From Streptomyces sp. LUP47B (lineage in GTDB: Bacteria > Actinomycetota > Actinomycetes > Streptomycetales > Streptomycetaceae), in assembly GCF_001746295.1 (NCBI RefSeq), contig NZ_MJAH01000015.1:266804-330803 (forward strand): a DNA stretch of 64,000 nt, given 5' to 3'. Made by a program: the position numbers and the translations under genes. Within the stretch, counting starts at the first letter, position 1. Every line of letters begins with the position of its first letter. Positions 25,410-34,573 of this stretch are shown here, piece after piece. Under the pieces are notes generated by a model. The model worked only from the letters and a program-made list of their open reading frames with translations. It did not search any database and was not told where the DNA came from.

Positions 25410-26061
25410 CGCCACACTGCACGAGACCGCCCAGGACCCCGACGACTTCGCGGTCCAGATCGCCGACCAGGTCGAGAGCTTCCTGGTGGCCGTCATGGAG
25501 GTGGCGAAGGGCGACGAACCCGACTCGGCCGTCCCCTTCCTCCTCCTGGAGGTCTCCCAGCTCATGCTGGCCGGCGGCCGCCTGGGCGCCCACGAGGACA
25601 TCGTCCCCGACGAGCGCTACGAGCCCGACACGGGCCCGGACGCCGACGTGGACGAACTCCGCGAGAACCTGGCCCGGCTGCTGGAGCCGATCGACGTCTA
25701 CTCGGAGGTCTTCGACCCGTACGAGCCGCGCACCGCGCCGGTCCCGGCCCGTATCTCCGACGACCTGACCGACGTCATCACCGACCTGCGCCACGGCATG
25801 GCCCACTACCGCGCGGGCCGCACCTCGGAGGCGCTGTGGTGGTGGCAGTTCTCGTACTTCTCCAACTGGGGCTCCACGGCGTCGGCGACGCTGCGCGCGC
25901 TCCAGTCGGTCGTGGCGCATGTCCGCCTGAACCAGCCCCTGGAGGAACTGGACGGTCTCGACACCGACCAGGCGATCGGCGACGAGACGCTGGAGTTCGA
26001 GGCGGGCAAGGTGATGGTGGAGGAGATCGCGGGTCCGCTGGGGCTGCGATCCCCGAAGTAG
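25402..26061 (+). CDS. DUF5063-type protein, translationally coupled to recR
   Basis: This acidic 219-residue protein carries the DUF5063-like pattern: DQVESFLVAVMEVAKGDEPDSAVPFLLLEVSQLMLAGGRLGAHEDIVPDERYEPD (about residues 22-78), then YEPRTAPVPARISDDLTDVITDLRHGM and EALWWWQFSYFSNWGSTASATLRALQSV. Its function is unknown. The start lies eight bases inside recR, and such tight coupling suggests expression linked to recombination repair; that is inference. No catalytic motif is seen. Confidence 0.88.
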   Translation: MSDATLHETAQDPDDFAVQIADQVESFLVAVMEVAKGDEPDSAVPFLLLEVSQLMLAGGRLGAHEDIVPDERYEPDTGPDADVDELRENLARLLEPIDVYSEVFDPYEPRTAPVPARISDDLTDVITDLRHGMAHYRAGRTSEALWWWQFSYFSNWGSTASATLRALQSVVAHVRLNQPLEELDGLDTDQAIGDETLEFEAGKVMVEEIAGPLGLRSPK

Positions 26062-26161
26062 CCTCTGGGTGACGCGGGTCAGGGGGGCGTGGCGTTGCTG
26101 TTCGGCGTCCGGAGGTCACTTCGTGGGTCTCCGACGCCGATGGGCGCGACCGTCGGCGCGG

Positions 26162-26896
26162 TCATTGAAAGGCCAGATCCCACAGTCCCTTTCCCACGGC
26201 CGTGACCCCGCCCAGCAGGGCGAGTGACAGCACCAGCAGGCGGGCCCGCCTCTCCGGCATCCGGGACGCGAGCCCCCTGCCGATCAGGCCGCCCGCGCCC
26301 ATCGCCCCGATCACCAGGAGCCACCGCACTCCAGTGAGCTCCGGCACCCCGTTCGACGCCACCGAGAAGGCGTTCACGATCACGCCGTAGAACATCGCGT
26401 TCGGGACGAACTCCCGTACCGTCCAGCCCGCGTTGACGGCGTAGAGCGAGAACGGCGGGCCGCCCACCCCCGCCGCGGAGTTCATGAACCCGCCCGCCGC
26501 ACCCGCGAACACGGCGCCTCGGGTGCCGCGCAGCGCCGCCACCCGGGCACCCCTCATGACGAGGAGCACCGCCGCCGTCACCAGGCTGCCCATGACCAAC
26601 AGAAGCCAGGACTCGGGGAGCTGACGGGTCGTCCAGGTGCCCGCGGGGACCGCGCAGGCCGCTGCCAGACAGAAGGGGAGCATCGCGCGGGGTCGTACCA
26701 GGCGCCATCCGCCGGCCAGGCCGATCAGACAGATCACCCCGGCCGCGCAGTTGGCGAGTATCACGCCTTCCGCCGGGCCGAGGAGCAGGACCAGGGCCGG
26801 TACGGAGACCAGCGCGAAGCCCATACCGGTGAGCCACTGCACGGAGGAACCCAGCAGCACGATGGCCGTCAGCAGCACGTCACCTGTCACAGGCAT
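26162..26896 (-). CDS. TauE/SafE-family permease (sulfite/organosulfonate exporter-like)
   Basis: The 244-residue protein has seven or eight membrane helices, an N-terminal helix with LLGSSVQWLTGMGFALVSVPALVLLLGP and the repeat-family counterpart AAGGFMNSAAGVGGPPFSLY about 120 residues later. The ATG at 26896 gives the normal TauE length; the longer open frame upstream is low-quality. It is divergent from a small membrane protein (27009). Substrates in this family include sulfite, sulfoacetate and other small anions; none can be inferred here. Confidence 0.87.
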   Translation of the reverse strand: MPVTGDVLLTAIVLLGSSVQWLTGMGFALVSVPALVLLLGPAEGVILANCAAGVICLIGLAGGWRLVRPRAMLPFCLAAACAVPAGTWTTRQLPESWLLLVMGSLVTAAVLLVMRGARVAALRGTRGAVFAGAAGGFMNSAAGVGGPPFSLYAVNAGWTVREFVPNAMFYGVIVNAFSVASNGVPELTGVRWLLVIGAMGAGGLIGRGLASRMPERRARLLVLSLALLGGVTAVGKGLWDLAFQ

Positions 26897-27008
26897 GGTG
26901 TACCCCACTACACCGCGGGTTCGGGAGAGCACCCCCTCGTGGCGGCCCCCGCGAAACGGGATCGTTGATCTCACCAGGTCAACCGCTCCGTACCGAAGGA
27001 AAACCGCC

Positions 27009-27200
27009 ATGAAGGCCCTGCTCTCCTCCACCCCCGTCCTCTGGTTCCTCTTCCTCTTCAACCTGGCCGTCGCCGCGGTCGCGCCGTTCGTCGTGGACGG
27101 AACGCAGGGAGTCATGACCGCCGTCGGAATGGGCGTGGTGTCGCTCGGCGCCGGGGTCAGCCTGCTGCGCGGACAGCGACCGAGCAGGCACGGTGCGTGA
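27009..27200 (+). CDS. small two-helix membrane protein
   Basis: The 63-residue protein is nearly all hydrophobic: STPVLWFLFLFNLAVAAVAPFVV, then VMTAVGMGVVSLGAGVSLL, ending RGQRPSRHGA. GAAGGA lies nine bases before the ATG. It is divergent from the TauE-like gene with 112 bases between starts. Function unknown; it is short but the composition and ribosome site support a real gene. Confidence 0.65.
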   Translation: MKALLSSTPVLWFLFLFNLAVAAVAPFVVDGTQGVMTAVGMGVVSLGAGVSLLRGQRPSRHGA

Positions 27201-27311
27201 ATTGGGGAGGTCCTGTCCCTCCGCTGTATCGCGGCTGCACGGGTCCTAACCAGCGCGAAGAGAGTCTGGAGCCACTTCACGGCACAGCCTCTCACCGCAC
27301 TGGAGACAGCG

Positions 27312-27812
27312 ATGACCCGTCGTTCCATGACCAAGCGCGCAGCCATAGTCACCGCGACCGTGATCGTCGCCGTCGGCACGGTCGGAACCGTAGCCGCCAC
27401 CGCCGGGACCGACGCTCCCGGGAAGCCTGCCAAGAAGGAGATCGCGGGCCTCTTCAACGGCTGGAACGCGGCCCTGCGGACCGGCGACGCCGACACGGTC
27501 GCGGACCGGTACGCCAAGGACGCGGTCCTCCTGCCCACCGTCTCCAACAAGGTCCGCACCGACCGCGCCGGCATCGTCGACTACTTCGAGCACTTCCTTC
27601 AGAACAAGCCGGTCGGCAAGAAGGTCCACACGATCATCAACGTCCTCGACAGCGACTCCGCGATCGACACCGGCGTCTACGAGTTCACGCTCACCGACCC
27701 GGACACCGGCGCCAAGCGCGTCGTCGAGGCCCGCTACACATACGAGTACGAGAAGCGGGGCGGCCAGTGGAAGATCGTCAACCACCACTCCTCGGCGATG
27801 CCCGAAGGCTGA
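27312..27812 (+). CDS. exported NTF2-like protein (SgcJ/EcaC type)
   Basis: The 166-residue protein has an N-terminal export signal (TRRSMTKRAAIVTATVIVAVGTVGTVAATAG). It is followed by a cone-shaped NTF2-like fold: EIAGLFNGWNAALRTGDADTVADRYAKDAVLLPT, VRTDRAGIVDYFEHFLQNKP and VEARYTYEYEKRGGQWKIVNHHSS. Relatives are annotated as SgcJ/EcaC oxidoreductases or CaMKII-association-like proteins, but the activity is not established. Its 3' end overlaps the convergent histidine kinase gene by 35 bases. Confidence 0.85.
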   Translation: MTRRSMTKRAAIVTATVIVAVGTVGTVAATAGTDAPGKPAKKEIAGLFNGWNAALRTGDADTVADRYAKDAVLLPTVSNKVRTDRAGIVDYFEHFLQNKPVGKKVHTIINVLDSDSAIDTGVYEFTLTDPDTGAKRVVEARYTYEYEKRGGQWKIVNHHSSAMPEG

Positions 27813-29118
27813 TCTCCACCTTCAGACCGCCCCCCGGCGCATCCGCCAGCGCCACGGTTCCGCCGTCGTCGGTCACCAGCTGTTTGACGACGGCGAGGCC
27901 GAGACCCGAGCCGGAGCGTCCGGTCAGGCCCTGACCGCGCCAGAAGCGGTCGAAGGCGCGGGACTTGTCGGCGTCGGACATGCCGGGTCCCTCGTCGAGC
28001 ACCGACAGCACCACCCTGTCCGCCCGCGACTCGAACTCGACGGTGATCCGACCGCCGTCCGGCGAGACCTCCAGGGCGTTCGAGAGCACGTTGTCCAGCA
28101 CCTGGTCGAGATGACCGGGGCCGGCCAGCACAGACGGCCGGTCGTCGACGACACTCCCCCTGAGCGCGATGGTGACTCCGCGCTCGTCGGCGGCCGGCCT
28201 CCACACCGTCAGCCGTTCGTCCACGATCTCCCTGAGCGGCAACGGCTCCGCGGCCGTCACCTTCGCCTCGGCACGGGCGAGCACGAGAAGGCCGTTGACC
28301 AGGCGGCTCATCCGGACCACCTCCGCCGTCGCCTGCTCCACGTCCTCCCGCACGAACTCGTCGTCCACGCCGTCCGCGATGTTGTCCAGCGACAGCCGCA
28401 ACGCCGTCAACGGCGTCCGCAGTTGATGAGACGCGTCCGCCACGAAGATCCGCTGCGAGGCCACCAGCGTGTCCAGGCGTTCCGCGCCCTGGTTCAGGGT
28501 GCGGGCGAGCGTCTGTGTCTCCGGCGGGCCCGTCACCGGGGACCGCGCGGTCAGGTCGCCGTCACTGAACTTGCTGGCCATCGCGTTGAGTTCGCGCAGG
28601 GGAGCGGTGATACGGCGGGCGGCGTACGCCCCGATCGCGGCGGCCGCGGCCAGCACCAGCACGGCGAGAGCGGCCCGGAAGCCCCAGATCTGCCGCAGCC
28701 GCCTGGTCATGTCGGAGGTCGAGTAGACGATCCGTACGGCCGCGTCGTCCTTCGCGGGGACGGTGACCGTCAGGTGTCTGCCCCAGACGAAGTCGGAACC
28801 CCAGTCGGTCGTCGACTCGTTCTTCTGCACGGCCCGCTTCAGCGCCGCGTCGGCTGCGGGAACCGGCAGCGCGGGGTCGCAGTTCGCGGTGGGGGTCGCC
28901 TGGACGTCGCCGTACGCCGTGGCCACCTCGGTCAGGGCCTCGCACGAGGTACTGGTGCCGTTGCTCAGCAGCAGCGCCATGGTGTTCGCCTCGCGCAGGA
29001 CCGACTGCCTGGTGTCGTCCCGCAACTGCTTGGTGAGCGTGAAGGCGACCGGGACGGTGAACAGGAAGATGGCCACCGCGACCAGCAGGATGTAGCTCCG
29101 GATGAGCTGCCGGTTCAT
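27778..29118 (-). CDS. two-component sensor histidine kinase
   Basis: This 446-residue membrane kinase has a first helix at about residues 7-28 and an extracytoplasmic sensor of about 110 residues with two cysteines (TSTSCEALTEV, PTANCDPALP). The second helix is near 145-165, followed by a HAMP segment. The phospho-acceptor box is SHQLRTPLTALRLSLDNI (about 236-254), followed by the ATPase domain with the N box DNVLSNALEVSP, G1 DEGPGMSD and G2 GSGLGLAVVKQL. The start overlaps the response regulator stop (ATGA). The signal is unknown. The gene's 3' end is antisense to the NTF2-like gene over 35 bases. Confidence 0.95.
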   Translation of the reverse strand: MNRQLIRSYILLVAVAIFLFTVPVAFTLTKQLRDDTRQSVLREANTMALLLSNGTSTSCEALTEVATAYGDVQATPTANCDPALPVPAADAALKRAVQKNESTTDWGSDFVWGRHLTVTVPAKDDAAVRIVYSTSDMTRRLRQIWGFRAALAVLVLAAAAAIGAYAARRITAPLRELNAMASKFSDGDLTARSPVTGPPETQTLARTLNQGAERLDTLVASQRIFVADASHQLRTPLTALRLSLDNIADGVDDEFVREDVEQATAEVVRMSRLVNGLLVLARAEAKVTAAEPLPLREIVDERLTVWRPAADERGVTIALRGSVVDDRPSVLAGPGHLDQVLDNVLSNALEVSPDGGRITVEFESRADRVVLSVLDEGPGMSDADKSRAFDRFWRGQGLTGRSGSGLGLAVVKQLVTDDGGTVALADAPGGGLKVEISLRASPRSGG

Positions 29119-29801
29119 GACACCCCGTCGCCCTCGGCGATCTCCAGCCGGAAGCCCACGCCCCGGACCGCCTCGATGACGACCGCCCCGGCGAGCTTGC
29201 GCCGCAGCGCCGCCACATGCACGTCCAGCGTCTTGGTCGGCCCGAACCAGTTCGCGTCCCAGACCGCCTCCATGATCTGCTCGCGCGACATCAGCGCACC
29301 GGGCTCCTCGGTGAGGAAGGACAGCAGTCCGTACTCCTTGGGCGCCAGGGACACCTCCTCGCCGTCGAGGCGGACCCGGGCGGCCTTGCGGTCGATGGTG
29401 AGGCGGGAGCCGTACGCGTCGGGGCCCGCCGCGGCGACCTCGCCACGCGGCTGGACGCGCCGCATCACGGCTCGTATCCGCGCGATGACCTCACGGACCC
29501 CGAACGGCTTGGACACGTAGTCGTCGGCGCCGAGCTCCAGGCCGACCACCCGGTCGGTCTCGTCGCTGCGCGCGCTGATCACGATGATCGGCACGTCACC
29601 GCGCCCGCGCAGTTCCCTGCACACGTCGAGGCCGTCGGTGTCGGGCAGACCGAGATCGAGGAGTACGACGTCGTAGGGGCCCTCGTGGCTCAGCGCGGCG
29701 CCGCCGGTGGAGACCCACTCGACCTCGAAGCCGTACCGGACCAGGCCACGTCTGAGGGACTGGGCGACCGGCTCATCGTCTTCCACCAGGAGTACGCGCA
29801 C
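29115..29801 (-). CDS. OmpR/PhoB-type response regulator
   Basis: The 228-residue regulator has a receiver domain with the acidic pocket VEDDEP, the phospho-accepting Asp in VVLLDLGLPDTDGLDV (about residue 52) and the Lys in YVSKPFGVREVIARI. The C-terminal winged-helix domain contains LAPKEYGLLSFLTEEPGALMSREQIMEAVW and TLDVHVAALRRKL. It starts with GTG at 29801. It is the first gene of a two-gene operon with the histidine kinase. The gene upstream is divergent aspartate kinase. Confidence 0.95.
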   Translation of the reverse strand: MRVLLVEDDEPVAQSLRRGLVRYGFEVEWVSTGGAALSHEGPYDVVLLDLGLPDTDGLDVCRELRGRGDVPIIVISARSDETDRVVGLELGADDYVSKPFGVREVIARIRAVMRRVQPRGEVAAAGPDAYGSRLTIDRKAARVRLDGEEVSLAPKEYGLLSFLTEEPGALMSREQIMEAVWDANWFGPTKTLDVHVAALRRKLAGAVVIEAVRGVGFRLEIAEGDGVS

Positions 29802-30014
29802 AGCCGCACCCTAGTGCTTGAAACTTAATTCACACCTGTCACATGGGCCACACATCGTCGTGTGACGCGGTGCACTTTTCCCGAGGTCCCCGGATGGGCA
29901 TGCGCTGACCTGGGCGTCCGAACCTCGCGATATCTCACGATGCGATACCGCGGAGGTGAAAATCGGGCGCTCGTTAAACTGAGCCGACACACACGGACTG
30001 AGCGAGGAGCGCAC

Positions 30015-31292
30015 GTGGGCCTTGTCGTGCAGAAGTACGGAGGCTCCTCCGTAGCCGATGCCGAGGGCATCAAGCGCGTCGCCAAGCGAATCGTCGAAGC
30101 GAAGAAGAACGGCCACCAGGTGGTCGTCGTCGTTTCCGCGATGGGCGACACGACGGACGAGCTGATCGATCTCGCCGAGCAGGTATCTCCCATGCCTGCC
30201 GGGCGTGAGTTCGACATGCTGCTGACCGCCGGAGAGCGTATCTCCATGGCGCTGCTGGCCATGGCGATCAAAAACCTGGGCCACGAGGCCCAGTCCTTCA
30301 CCGGCAGCCAGGCCGGCGTCATCACCGACTCGGTCCACAACAAAGCCCGGATCATCGACGTCACGCCGGGCCGGATCCGCACGGCCCTCGACGAGGGCAA
30401 CATCGCCATCGTCGCCGGCTTCCAGGGCGTCAGCCAGGACAAGAAGGACATCACCACGCTCGGGCGCGGTGGCTCCGACACCACGGCCGTCGCCCTCGCC
30501 GCCGCGCTCGACGCCGAGGTGTGCGAGATCTACACCGACGTCGACGGCGTGTTCACCGCCGACCCGCGCGTGGTGACGAAGGCGAAGAAGATCGACTGGA
30601 TCTCCTTCGAGGACATGCTGGAGCTCGCGGCCTCCGGCTCCAAGGTGCTGCTCCACCGCTGTGTGGAGTACGCCCGCCGCTACAACATCCCGATCCACGT
30701 CCGGTCGTCCTTCAGCGGGCTGCAGGGCACATGGGTCAGCAGTGAGCCGATCGAGCAAGGGGACAAGCCGGTGGAGCAGGCCATCATCTCCGGTGTCGCG
30801 CACGACACCTCCGAGGCCAAGGTGACGGTCGTCGGCGTGCCCGACAAGCCGGGCGAGGCCGCCGTGATCTTCCGCACGATCGCGGACGCCGAGATCAACA
30901 TCGACATGATCGTGCAGAACGTCTCCGCCGCCTCCACCGGGCTGACGGACATCTCCTTCACGCTCCCCAAGGCCGAGGGCCGCAAGGCCATCGACGCCCT
31001 GGAGAAGAACAAGGCCGGCATCGGCTTCGACTCGCTGCGCTACGACGACCAGATCGGCAAGATCTCGCTCGTGGGCGCCGGCATGAAGACCAACCCGGGT
31101 GTCACGGCCGACTTCTTCACCGCCCTGTCCGACGCCGGCGTGAACATCGAGCTGATCTCGACCTCCGAGATCCGTATCTCGGTCGTCACCCGCGCCGACG
31201 ACGTGCCCGAGGCGGTCCGTGCCGTGCACAGCGCCTTCGGGCTGGACTCCGACAGCGACGAGGCCGTGGTCTACGGAGGCACCGGCCGATGA
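30015..31292 (+). CDS. ask: aspartate kinase (alpha subunit; internal beta start at 30771)
   Basis: The enzyme (425 residues) phosphorylates aspartate, the entry to lysine, diaminopimelate, threonine and methionine synthesis. The N-terminal kinase domain has VVQKYGGSSVADAEGIKRVA, VVVVSAMGDTTDELIDLA and TTLGRGGSDTTAVALAAALDAEVCEIYTDVDGVFTADPRVV. The C-terminal part holds two ACT domains (VTVVGVPDKPGEAAVIFRTIADAEIN; ISLVGAGMKTNPGVTADFFTALSDAGVNIELISTSEIRISVV) that sense lysine and threonine. The GTG at 30015 gives the standard MGLVVQKYGG start, with GAGGAG upstream. It overlaps asd by four bases. Confidence 0.98.
   Translation: MGLVVQKYGGSSVADAEGIKRVAKRIVEAKKNGHQVVVVVSAMGDTTDELIDLAEQVSPMPAGREFDMLLTAGERISMALLAMAIKNLGHEAQSFTGSQAGVITDSVHNKARIIDVTPGRIRTALDEGNIAIVAGFQGVSQDKKDITTLGRGGSDTTAVALAAALDAEVCEIYTDVDGVFTADPRVVTKAKKIDWISFEDMLELAASGSKVLLHRCVEYARRYNIPIHVRSSFSGLQGTWVSSEPIEQGDKPVEQAIISGVAHDTSEAKVTVVGVPDKPGEAAVIFRTIADAEINIDMIVQNVSAASTGLTDISFTLPKAEGRKAIDALEKNKAGIGFDSLRYDDQIGKISLVGAGMKTNPGVTADFFTALSDAGVNIELISTSEIRISVVTRADDVPEAVRAVHSAFGLDSDSDEAVVYGGTGR
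30771..31292 (+). other. probable internal translation start giving the aspartate kinase beta subunit
   Basis: In-frame GTG at 30771 begins VEQAIISGVAHDTSEAKVTV, matching the known start of the Corynebacterium LysC beta subunit. AAGGGG at about 30757-30762 gives it a ribosome site nine bases away. The product would be 173 residues of ACT domains only, which pairs with the full-length alpha chain in related alpha2-beta2 enzymes. Confidence 0.65.
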
Positions 31293-32341
31293 CCGCCAGG
31301 CCGACGCTCGCGGTCGTGGGCGCGACCGGAGCCGTCGGCACGGTCATGCTCCAGATCCTGTCCCAGCACGCGGACATCTGGGGCGAGATCCGACTGATCG
31401 CCTCCCCGCGCTCGGCCGGCCGCAAACTGGCCGTGCGCGGGGAGCAGGTCGAGGTGGTGGCCCTGTCGGAGGAGGCCTTCGACGGGGTCGACGTCGCCAT
31501 GTTCGACGTACCCGACGAGGTGGCCGCGCAGTGGGCGCCGGTCGCCGCCGCCCGCGGTGCCGTCGTCGTGGACAACTCCGGCGCCTTCCGGATGGACCCG
31601 GATGTGCCCCTCGTCGTCCCCGAGGTCAACGCGCACGCGGCCCGGATGCGGCCGCGCGGGATCATCGCCAACCCCAACTGCACGACCCTCTCCATGATCG
31701 TGGCCCTGGGCGCGCTGCACGCCGAGTTCGGGCTGCGGGAACTGGTGGTGTCCTCGTACCAGGCGGTGAGCGGTGCGGGCCGGGCCGGTGTCGAGACCCT
31801 GAGGCGGCAGCTGTCCATGGTCGCGGGCACCGAGCTCGGGACGCACCCCGGTGACGTACGGCGGGCCGTCGGCGACCACACCGGGCCGTTCCCGGAGCCG
31901 GTCGCCCTCAACGTCGTCCCGTGGGCGGGTTCGCTGCGCGAGGACGGCTGGTCCTCGGAGGAGATGAAGGTCCGGGACGAGACCCGCAAGATCCTGGGCC
32001 TGCCCGCACTGCCGGTCGCCGTGACCTGTGTGCGGGTCCCGGTGGTCACCGTGCACTCCCTCACCGTCCACGCCCGCTTCGAGGGCGAGGTCACCGTCCG
32101 CAAGGCGCGCGAGATCCTCGCGACCGCCCCCGGGGTCGTCCTCTTCGACGATCCGGCGGCCGGGGAGTTCCCCACGCCCGCCGATGTCGTCGGCACCGAT
32201 CCCACCTGGGTGGGGCGGGTGCGGCGGGCGCTCGACGACCCCACCGCGCTCGAACTCTTCGTGTGCGGAGACAATTTGCGCAAGGGCGCCGCGCTCAACA
32301 CCGCGCAGATCGCGGAGCTCGTGGCGGCCGAGCTCGTGTGA
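31289..32341 (+). CDS. asd: aspartate-semialdehyde dehydrogenase
   Basis: The 350-residue enzyme reduces aspartyl phosphate to the semialdehyde with NADPH, the step after Ask. It has the nucleotide-binding VVGATGAVGTVMLQIL at the N-terminus and SPRSAGRKL. The catalytic cysteine is in IIANPNCTTLSMIVALGALH (about residue 131), with the active-site SYQAVSGAGRAGVETLRRQ. The acid-base histidine lies in VVTVHSLTVHARFE. The start overlaps the ask stop (ATGA). It ends the operon; a 376-base gene-free stretch follows. Confidence 0.97.
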   Translation: MTARPTLAVVGATGAVGTVMLQILSQHADIWGEIRLIASPRSAGRKLAVRGEQVEVVALSEEAFDGVDVAMFDVPDEVAAQWAPVAAARGAVVVDNSGAFRMDPDVPLVVPEVNAHAARMRPRGIIANPNCTTLSMIVALGALHAEFGLRELVVSSYQAVSGAGRAGVETLRRQLSMVAGTELGTHPGDVRRAVGDHTGPFPEPVALNVVPWAGSLREDGWSSEEMKVRDETRKILGLPALPVAVTCVRVPVVTVHSLTVHARFEGEVTVRKAREILATAPGVVLFDDPAAGEFPTPADVVGTDPTWVGRVRRALDDPTALELFVCGDNLRKGAALNTAQIAELVAAELV

Positions 32342-32717
32342 CGTTCGTCCGGTGGCAGATCTGTCGTACGCAGTTGTGCCTACGGGAAAAGTCCTGGCCA
32401 TGGCCGGAACGCTTTGTAGGATCTGTGTGCGACATGTGGTGCGACTAATGGTCCGTACCACTTGATCCCGGCGCTTTGGCGTCCGAAGATTTTCCTCCCC
32501 GCTCTCCGCAACCGTGCGAAGGGCGGGGAGCGTCTTTGCGAACGCCCTTTCAGGGGGCGCGGGGATGCATCCGAGGCGTGGGGACGCCTCGGCCATTCAG
32601 GACACAGGGGAAGAGCGGGTAGGGCATGAGCGCGTTCGACGCACGGTCAGTTGTGCTGCCTGAGAGAAGATGGACGGCTGCGTACAACCCTCACCGGGGT
32701 GAGCGTGTCCAACTGTC
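32342..32717 (+). other. gene-free stretch with a terminator and leader hairpin
   Basis: This holds a terminator-like hairpin at 32495-32530 (CTCCCCGC with GCGGGGAG, followed by CGTCTTTG) and a perfect 9-base-pair hairpin at 32571-32592 (CCGAGGCGT, loop GGGG, ACGCCTCGG). GGAAC at 32406-32410 resembles the -35 element of ECF-sigma promoters. No convincing reading frame is seen. It probably contains the asd end and the sigma gene's promoter and leader. Confidence 0.5.
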
Positions 32718-33374
32718 GTGGCTCAGGTACTCGACTTCCCTGCCGCGCCGAGCGGCGCGGCTGTCCTCCGACCCCGCAGGCCCGGGGCGCCCGGCGGCAT
32801 GCCGGTGATCGCGCCGATGCCCGCAGCGCGGCCCGCCCGCATACCCAGTCAGCGTGACGGCGCCGAGGAAGAGGCGGCAGCCGGTACCACCGTCGACCAC
32901 CTCACCGAGACCTACCGGGCGCACTACCGCTCGCTGCTGGGCCTCGCCGCTCTCCTGCTCGACGACACCGCCTCCTGCGAGGACGTCGTCCAGGAGGCCT
33001 TCATCCGCGTCCACTCGGCACGCAAACGCGTCCGCGACCCGGAGAAGACCCTCGCGTACCTGCGGCAGACGGTCGTCAACCTCTCCCGCTCGGCCCTGCG
33101 CCGGCGCATCCTCGGACTCAAGCTGCTGTCCAAGCCGATGCCCGACATGGCGAGCGCCGAGGAGGGGGCGTACGACCAGCTGGAGCGCGACTCGCTCATC
33201 AAGGCGATGAAGGGCCTGCAGCGCCGCCAGCGCGAGGTCCTGGTCCTGCGCTACTTCGCGGACATGACCGAGGCCCAGGTCGCCGACACGCTCGGCATCT
33301 CGCTGGGCTCCGTGAAGGCCTACGGCTCCCGGGGGATCGCGGCGCTGCGGATCGCGATGGAGGAGCCGGTATGA
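32718..33374 (+). CDS. ECF-type RNA polymerase sigma factor with extended N-terminus
   Basis: The 218-residue protein has about 60 disordered proline/alanine-rich residues. These are followed by sigma region 2 (LTETYRAHYRSLLGLAALLLDDTASCEDVVQEAFIRVHSARKRV, about residues 63-108) and region 4 (LQRRQREVLVLRYFADMTEAQVADTLGISLGSVKAYGSRGIAAL, about 170-213). It starts at GTG 32718. The stop overlaps the next gene, a single-pass membrane protein, as in the similar pair at 6350-7356. It is probably controlled by that partner; the regulon is unknown. Confidence 0.9.
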   Translation: MAQVLDFPAAPSGAAVLRPRRPGAPGGMPVIAPMPAARPARIPSQRDGAEEEAAAGTTVDHLTETYRAHYRSLLGLAALLLDDTASCEDVVQEAFIRVHSARKRVRDPEKTLAYLRQTVVNLSRSALRRRILGLKLLSKPMPDMASAEEGAYDQLERDSLIKAMKGLQRRQREVLVLRYFADMTEAQVADTLGISLGSVKAYGSRGIAALRIAMEEPV

Positions 33375-34510
33375 GCGGCGAGGGTGACTCCGAGGAACGG
33401 CGCCATGAACCGTACGACTGGCATGAGCCGACCTGGGTCGGCAAGCAAGAGCACAAGCAATCGCACGCTGGGAACGGAACTGTGAACCACGGCCCCGACG
33501 ATCCGATCTCCACGGGGGAGTTCGACTCGGACGAGCTGGCACTGCGACGGATGCTGCACCAGGCGGTCCAGGAGATGGAGCCGCGTGACGGCAGCCTGGA
33601 CCATCTGCGCAAGGCGGTACCGGCCCGGCGGGCACGCAAGCGACAGGCCGTCGTCGGTATGGCGGCCGCTGCCCTCTTCATGGGCACCGCGATCCCCGCC
33701 GTCGTGCACGTCTCCTCCACCGGCACCAGCGCCAACACCTCCAACGCCGGGCACGCCTCCCAGATGCAGGGCGGCGCCGGCCAGGGCAAGCAGGAGGCGG
33801 GCGGCGAGTCCACCTCCGGCGGTTCCGCGGGCAAGACCGAGGACAAGGGCAAGGGCGAGTCCAAGGACGCCGACAAGGGCAAGTCCGCGGGCGCGAGCAC
33901 CGGAGCGAGCAGCGGTACCGACCCCTCCGCCACGACCGCCGCGAGCGCCCCGGTCTGTACGGCCGCACAGCTCGGCACACCGACGGCGAACACCGCGGTG
34001 CCCGACGCCTCCGGGACGGTCTACGGCACGTTCCACATCACCAACGGCTCCACCGCCGCCTGTACGGTCGCGGGCCCCGGCATCGTGACCCCGACCGCTC
34101 AGGGCGCGGCCGACGCGAGCAAGATCGGCGCCGCGCGGCATGTCTCCGGCGACGTGGCGTCGGCCGGGCTGCCCGACCCGTCCCAGGAGGTCTCCCAGCT
34201 GCTGCTGCAGCCGGGTTCCTCCTACGACGTGAAGTTCGCCTGGGTGCCGTCCGAGACGTGTCCCACCACGGAACCCTCGACCGACCCCACCCCCGACCCC
34301 ACGACCTCCCCGGACGCCTCCAGCAGCGAGGGCTCCTCCACCGGCGGCGACACCGGCACCACCACCCAGCTCCTCACGGATGGCGGCACGGCCGACGGGA
34401 GTGTCCTGGTGACGAACACGGCGGAGGGCGGCGGACCGTCGGTGTCGACGACGGTGTCCAACGCGTGCGCGGGGGTTGTGTACTGGACGGGCCTGCTCAC
34501 GTCGTCCTGA
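33371..34510 (+). CDS. single-pass membrane protein, partner of the sigma factor
   Basis: The 379-residue protein has a hydrophilic cytoplasmic part with a conserved-looking LRRMLHQAVQEMEPRDGSLDHLRKAVPARRARKRQ (about residues 58-93). One membrane helix follows (VVGMAAAALFMGTAIPAVVHV). A long Ser/Gly/Lys-rich linker (about 115-195) leads to an extracellular domain with cysteines (APVCTAAQLG, GSTAACTVAGPGI, PSETCPTTEP, SNACAGVVYWTGLL) that could form two disulfides. It is overlapped and co-translated with the sigma gene. An anti-sigma or surface-sensor role is inferred from context only. Confidence 0.82.
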   Translation: MSGEGDSEERRHEPYDWHEPTWVGKQEHKQSHAGNGTVNHGPDDPISTGEFDSDELALRRMLHQAVQEMEPRDGSLDHLRKAVPARRARKRQAVVGMAAAALFMGTAIPAVVHVSSTGTSANTSNAGHASQMQGGAGQGKQEAGGESTSGGSAGKTEDKGKGESKDADKGKSAGASTGASSGTDPSATTAASAPVCTAAQLGTPTANTAVPDASGTVYGTFHITNGSTAACTVAGPGIVTPTAQGAADASKIGAARHVSGDVASAGLPDPSQEVSQLLLQPGSSYDVKFAWVPSETCPTTEPSTDPTPDPTTSPDASSSEGSSTGGDTGTTTQLLTDGGTADGSVLVTNTAEGGGPSVSTTVSNACAGVVYWTGLLTSS

Positions 34511-34550
34511 CAACGTCGTGACGGTCTGAACGGGCGTTGACGAGGCTGAA

Positions 34551-34570
34551 CGGGCGTCGGGGGACGCCCG
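34551..34570. terminator. hairpin between convergent genes
   Basis: CGGGCGTC and GACGCCCG form a perfect 8-base-pair stem around a GGGG loop. It lies between the stop at 34510 and the SURF1 stop at 34574, so it can serve both directions. Confidence 0.55.
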
Positions 34571-34573
34571 GGC

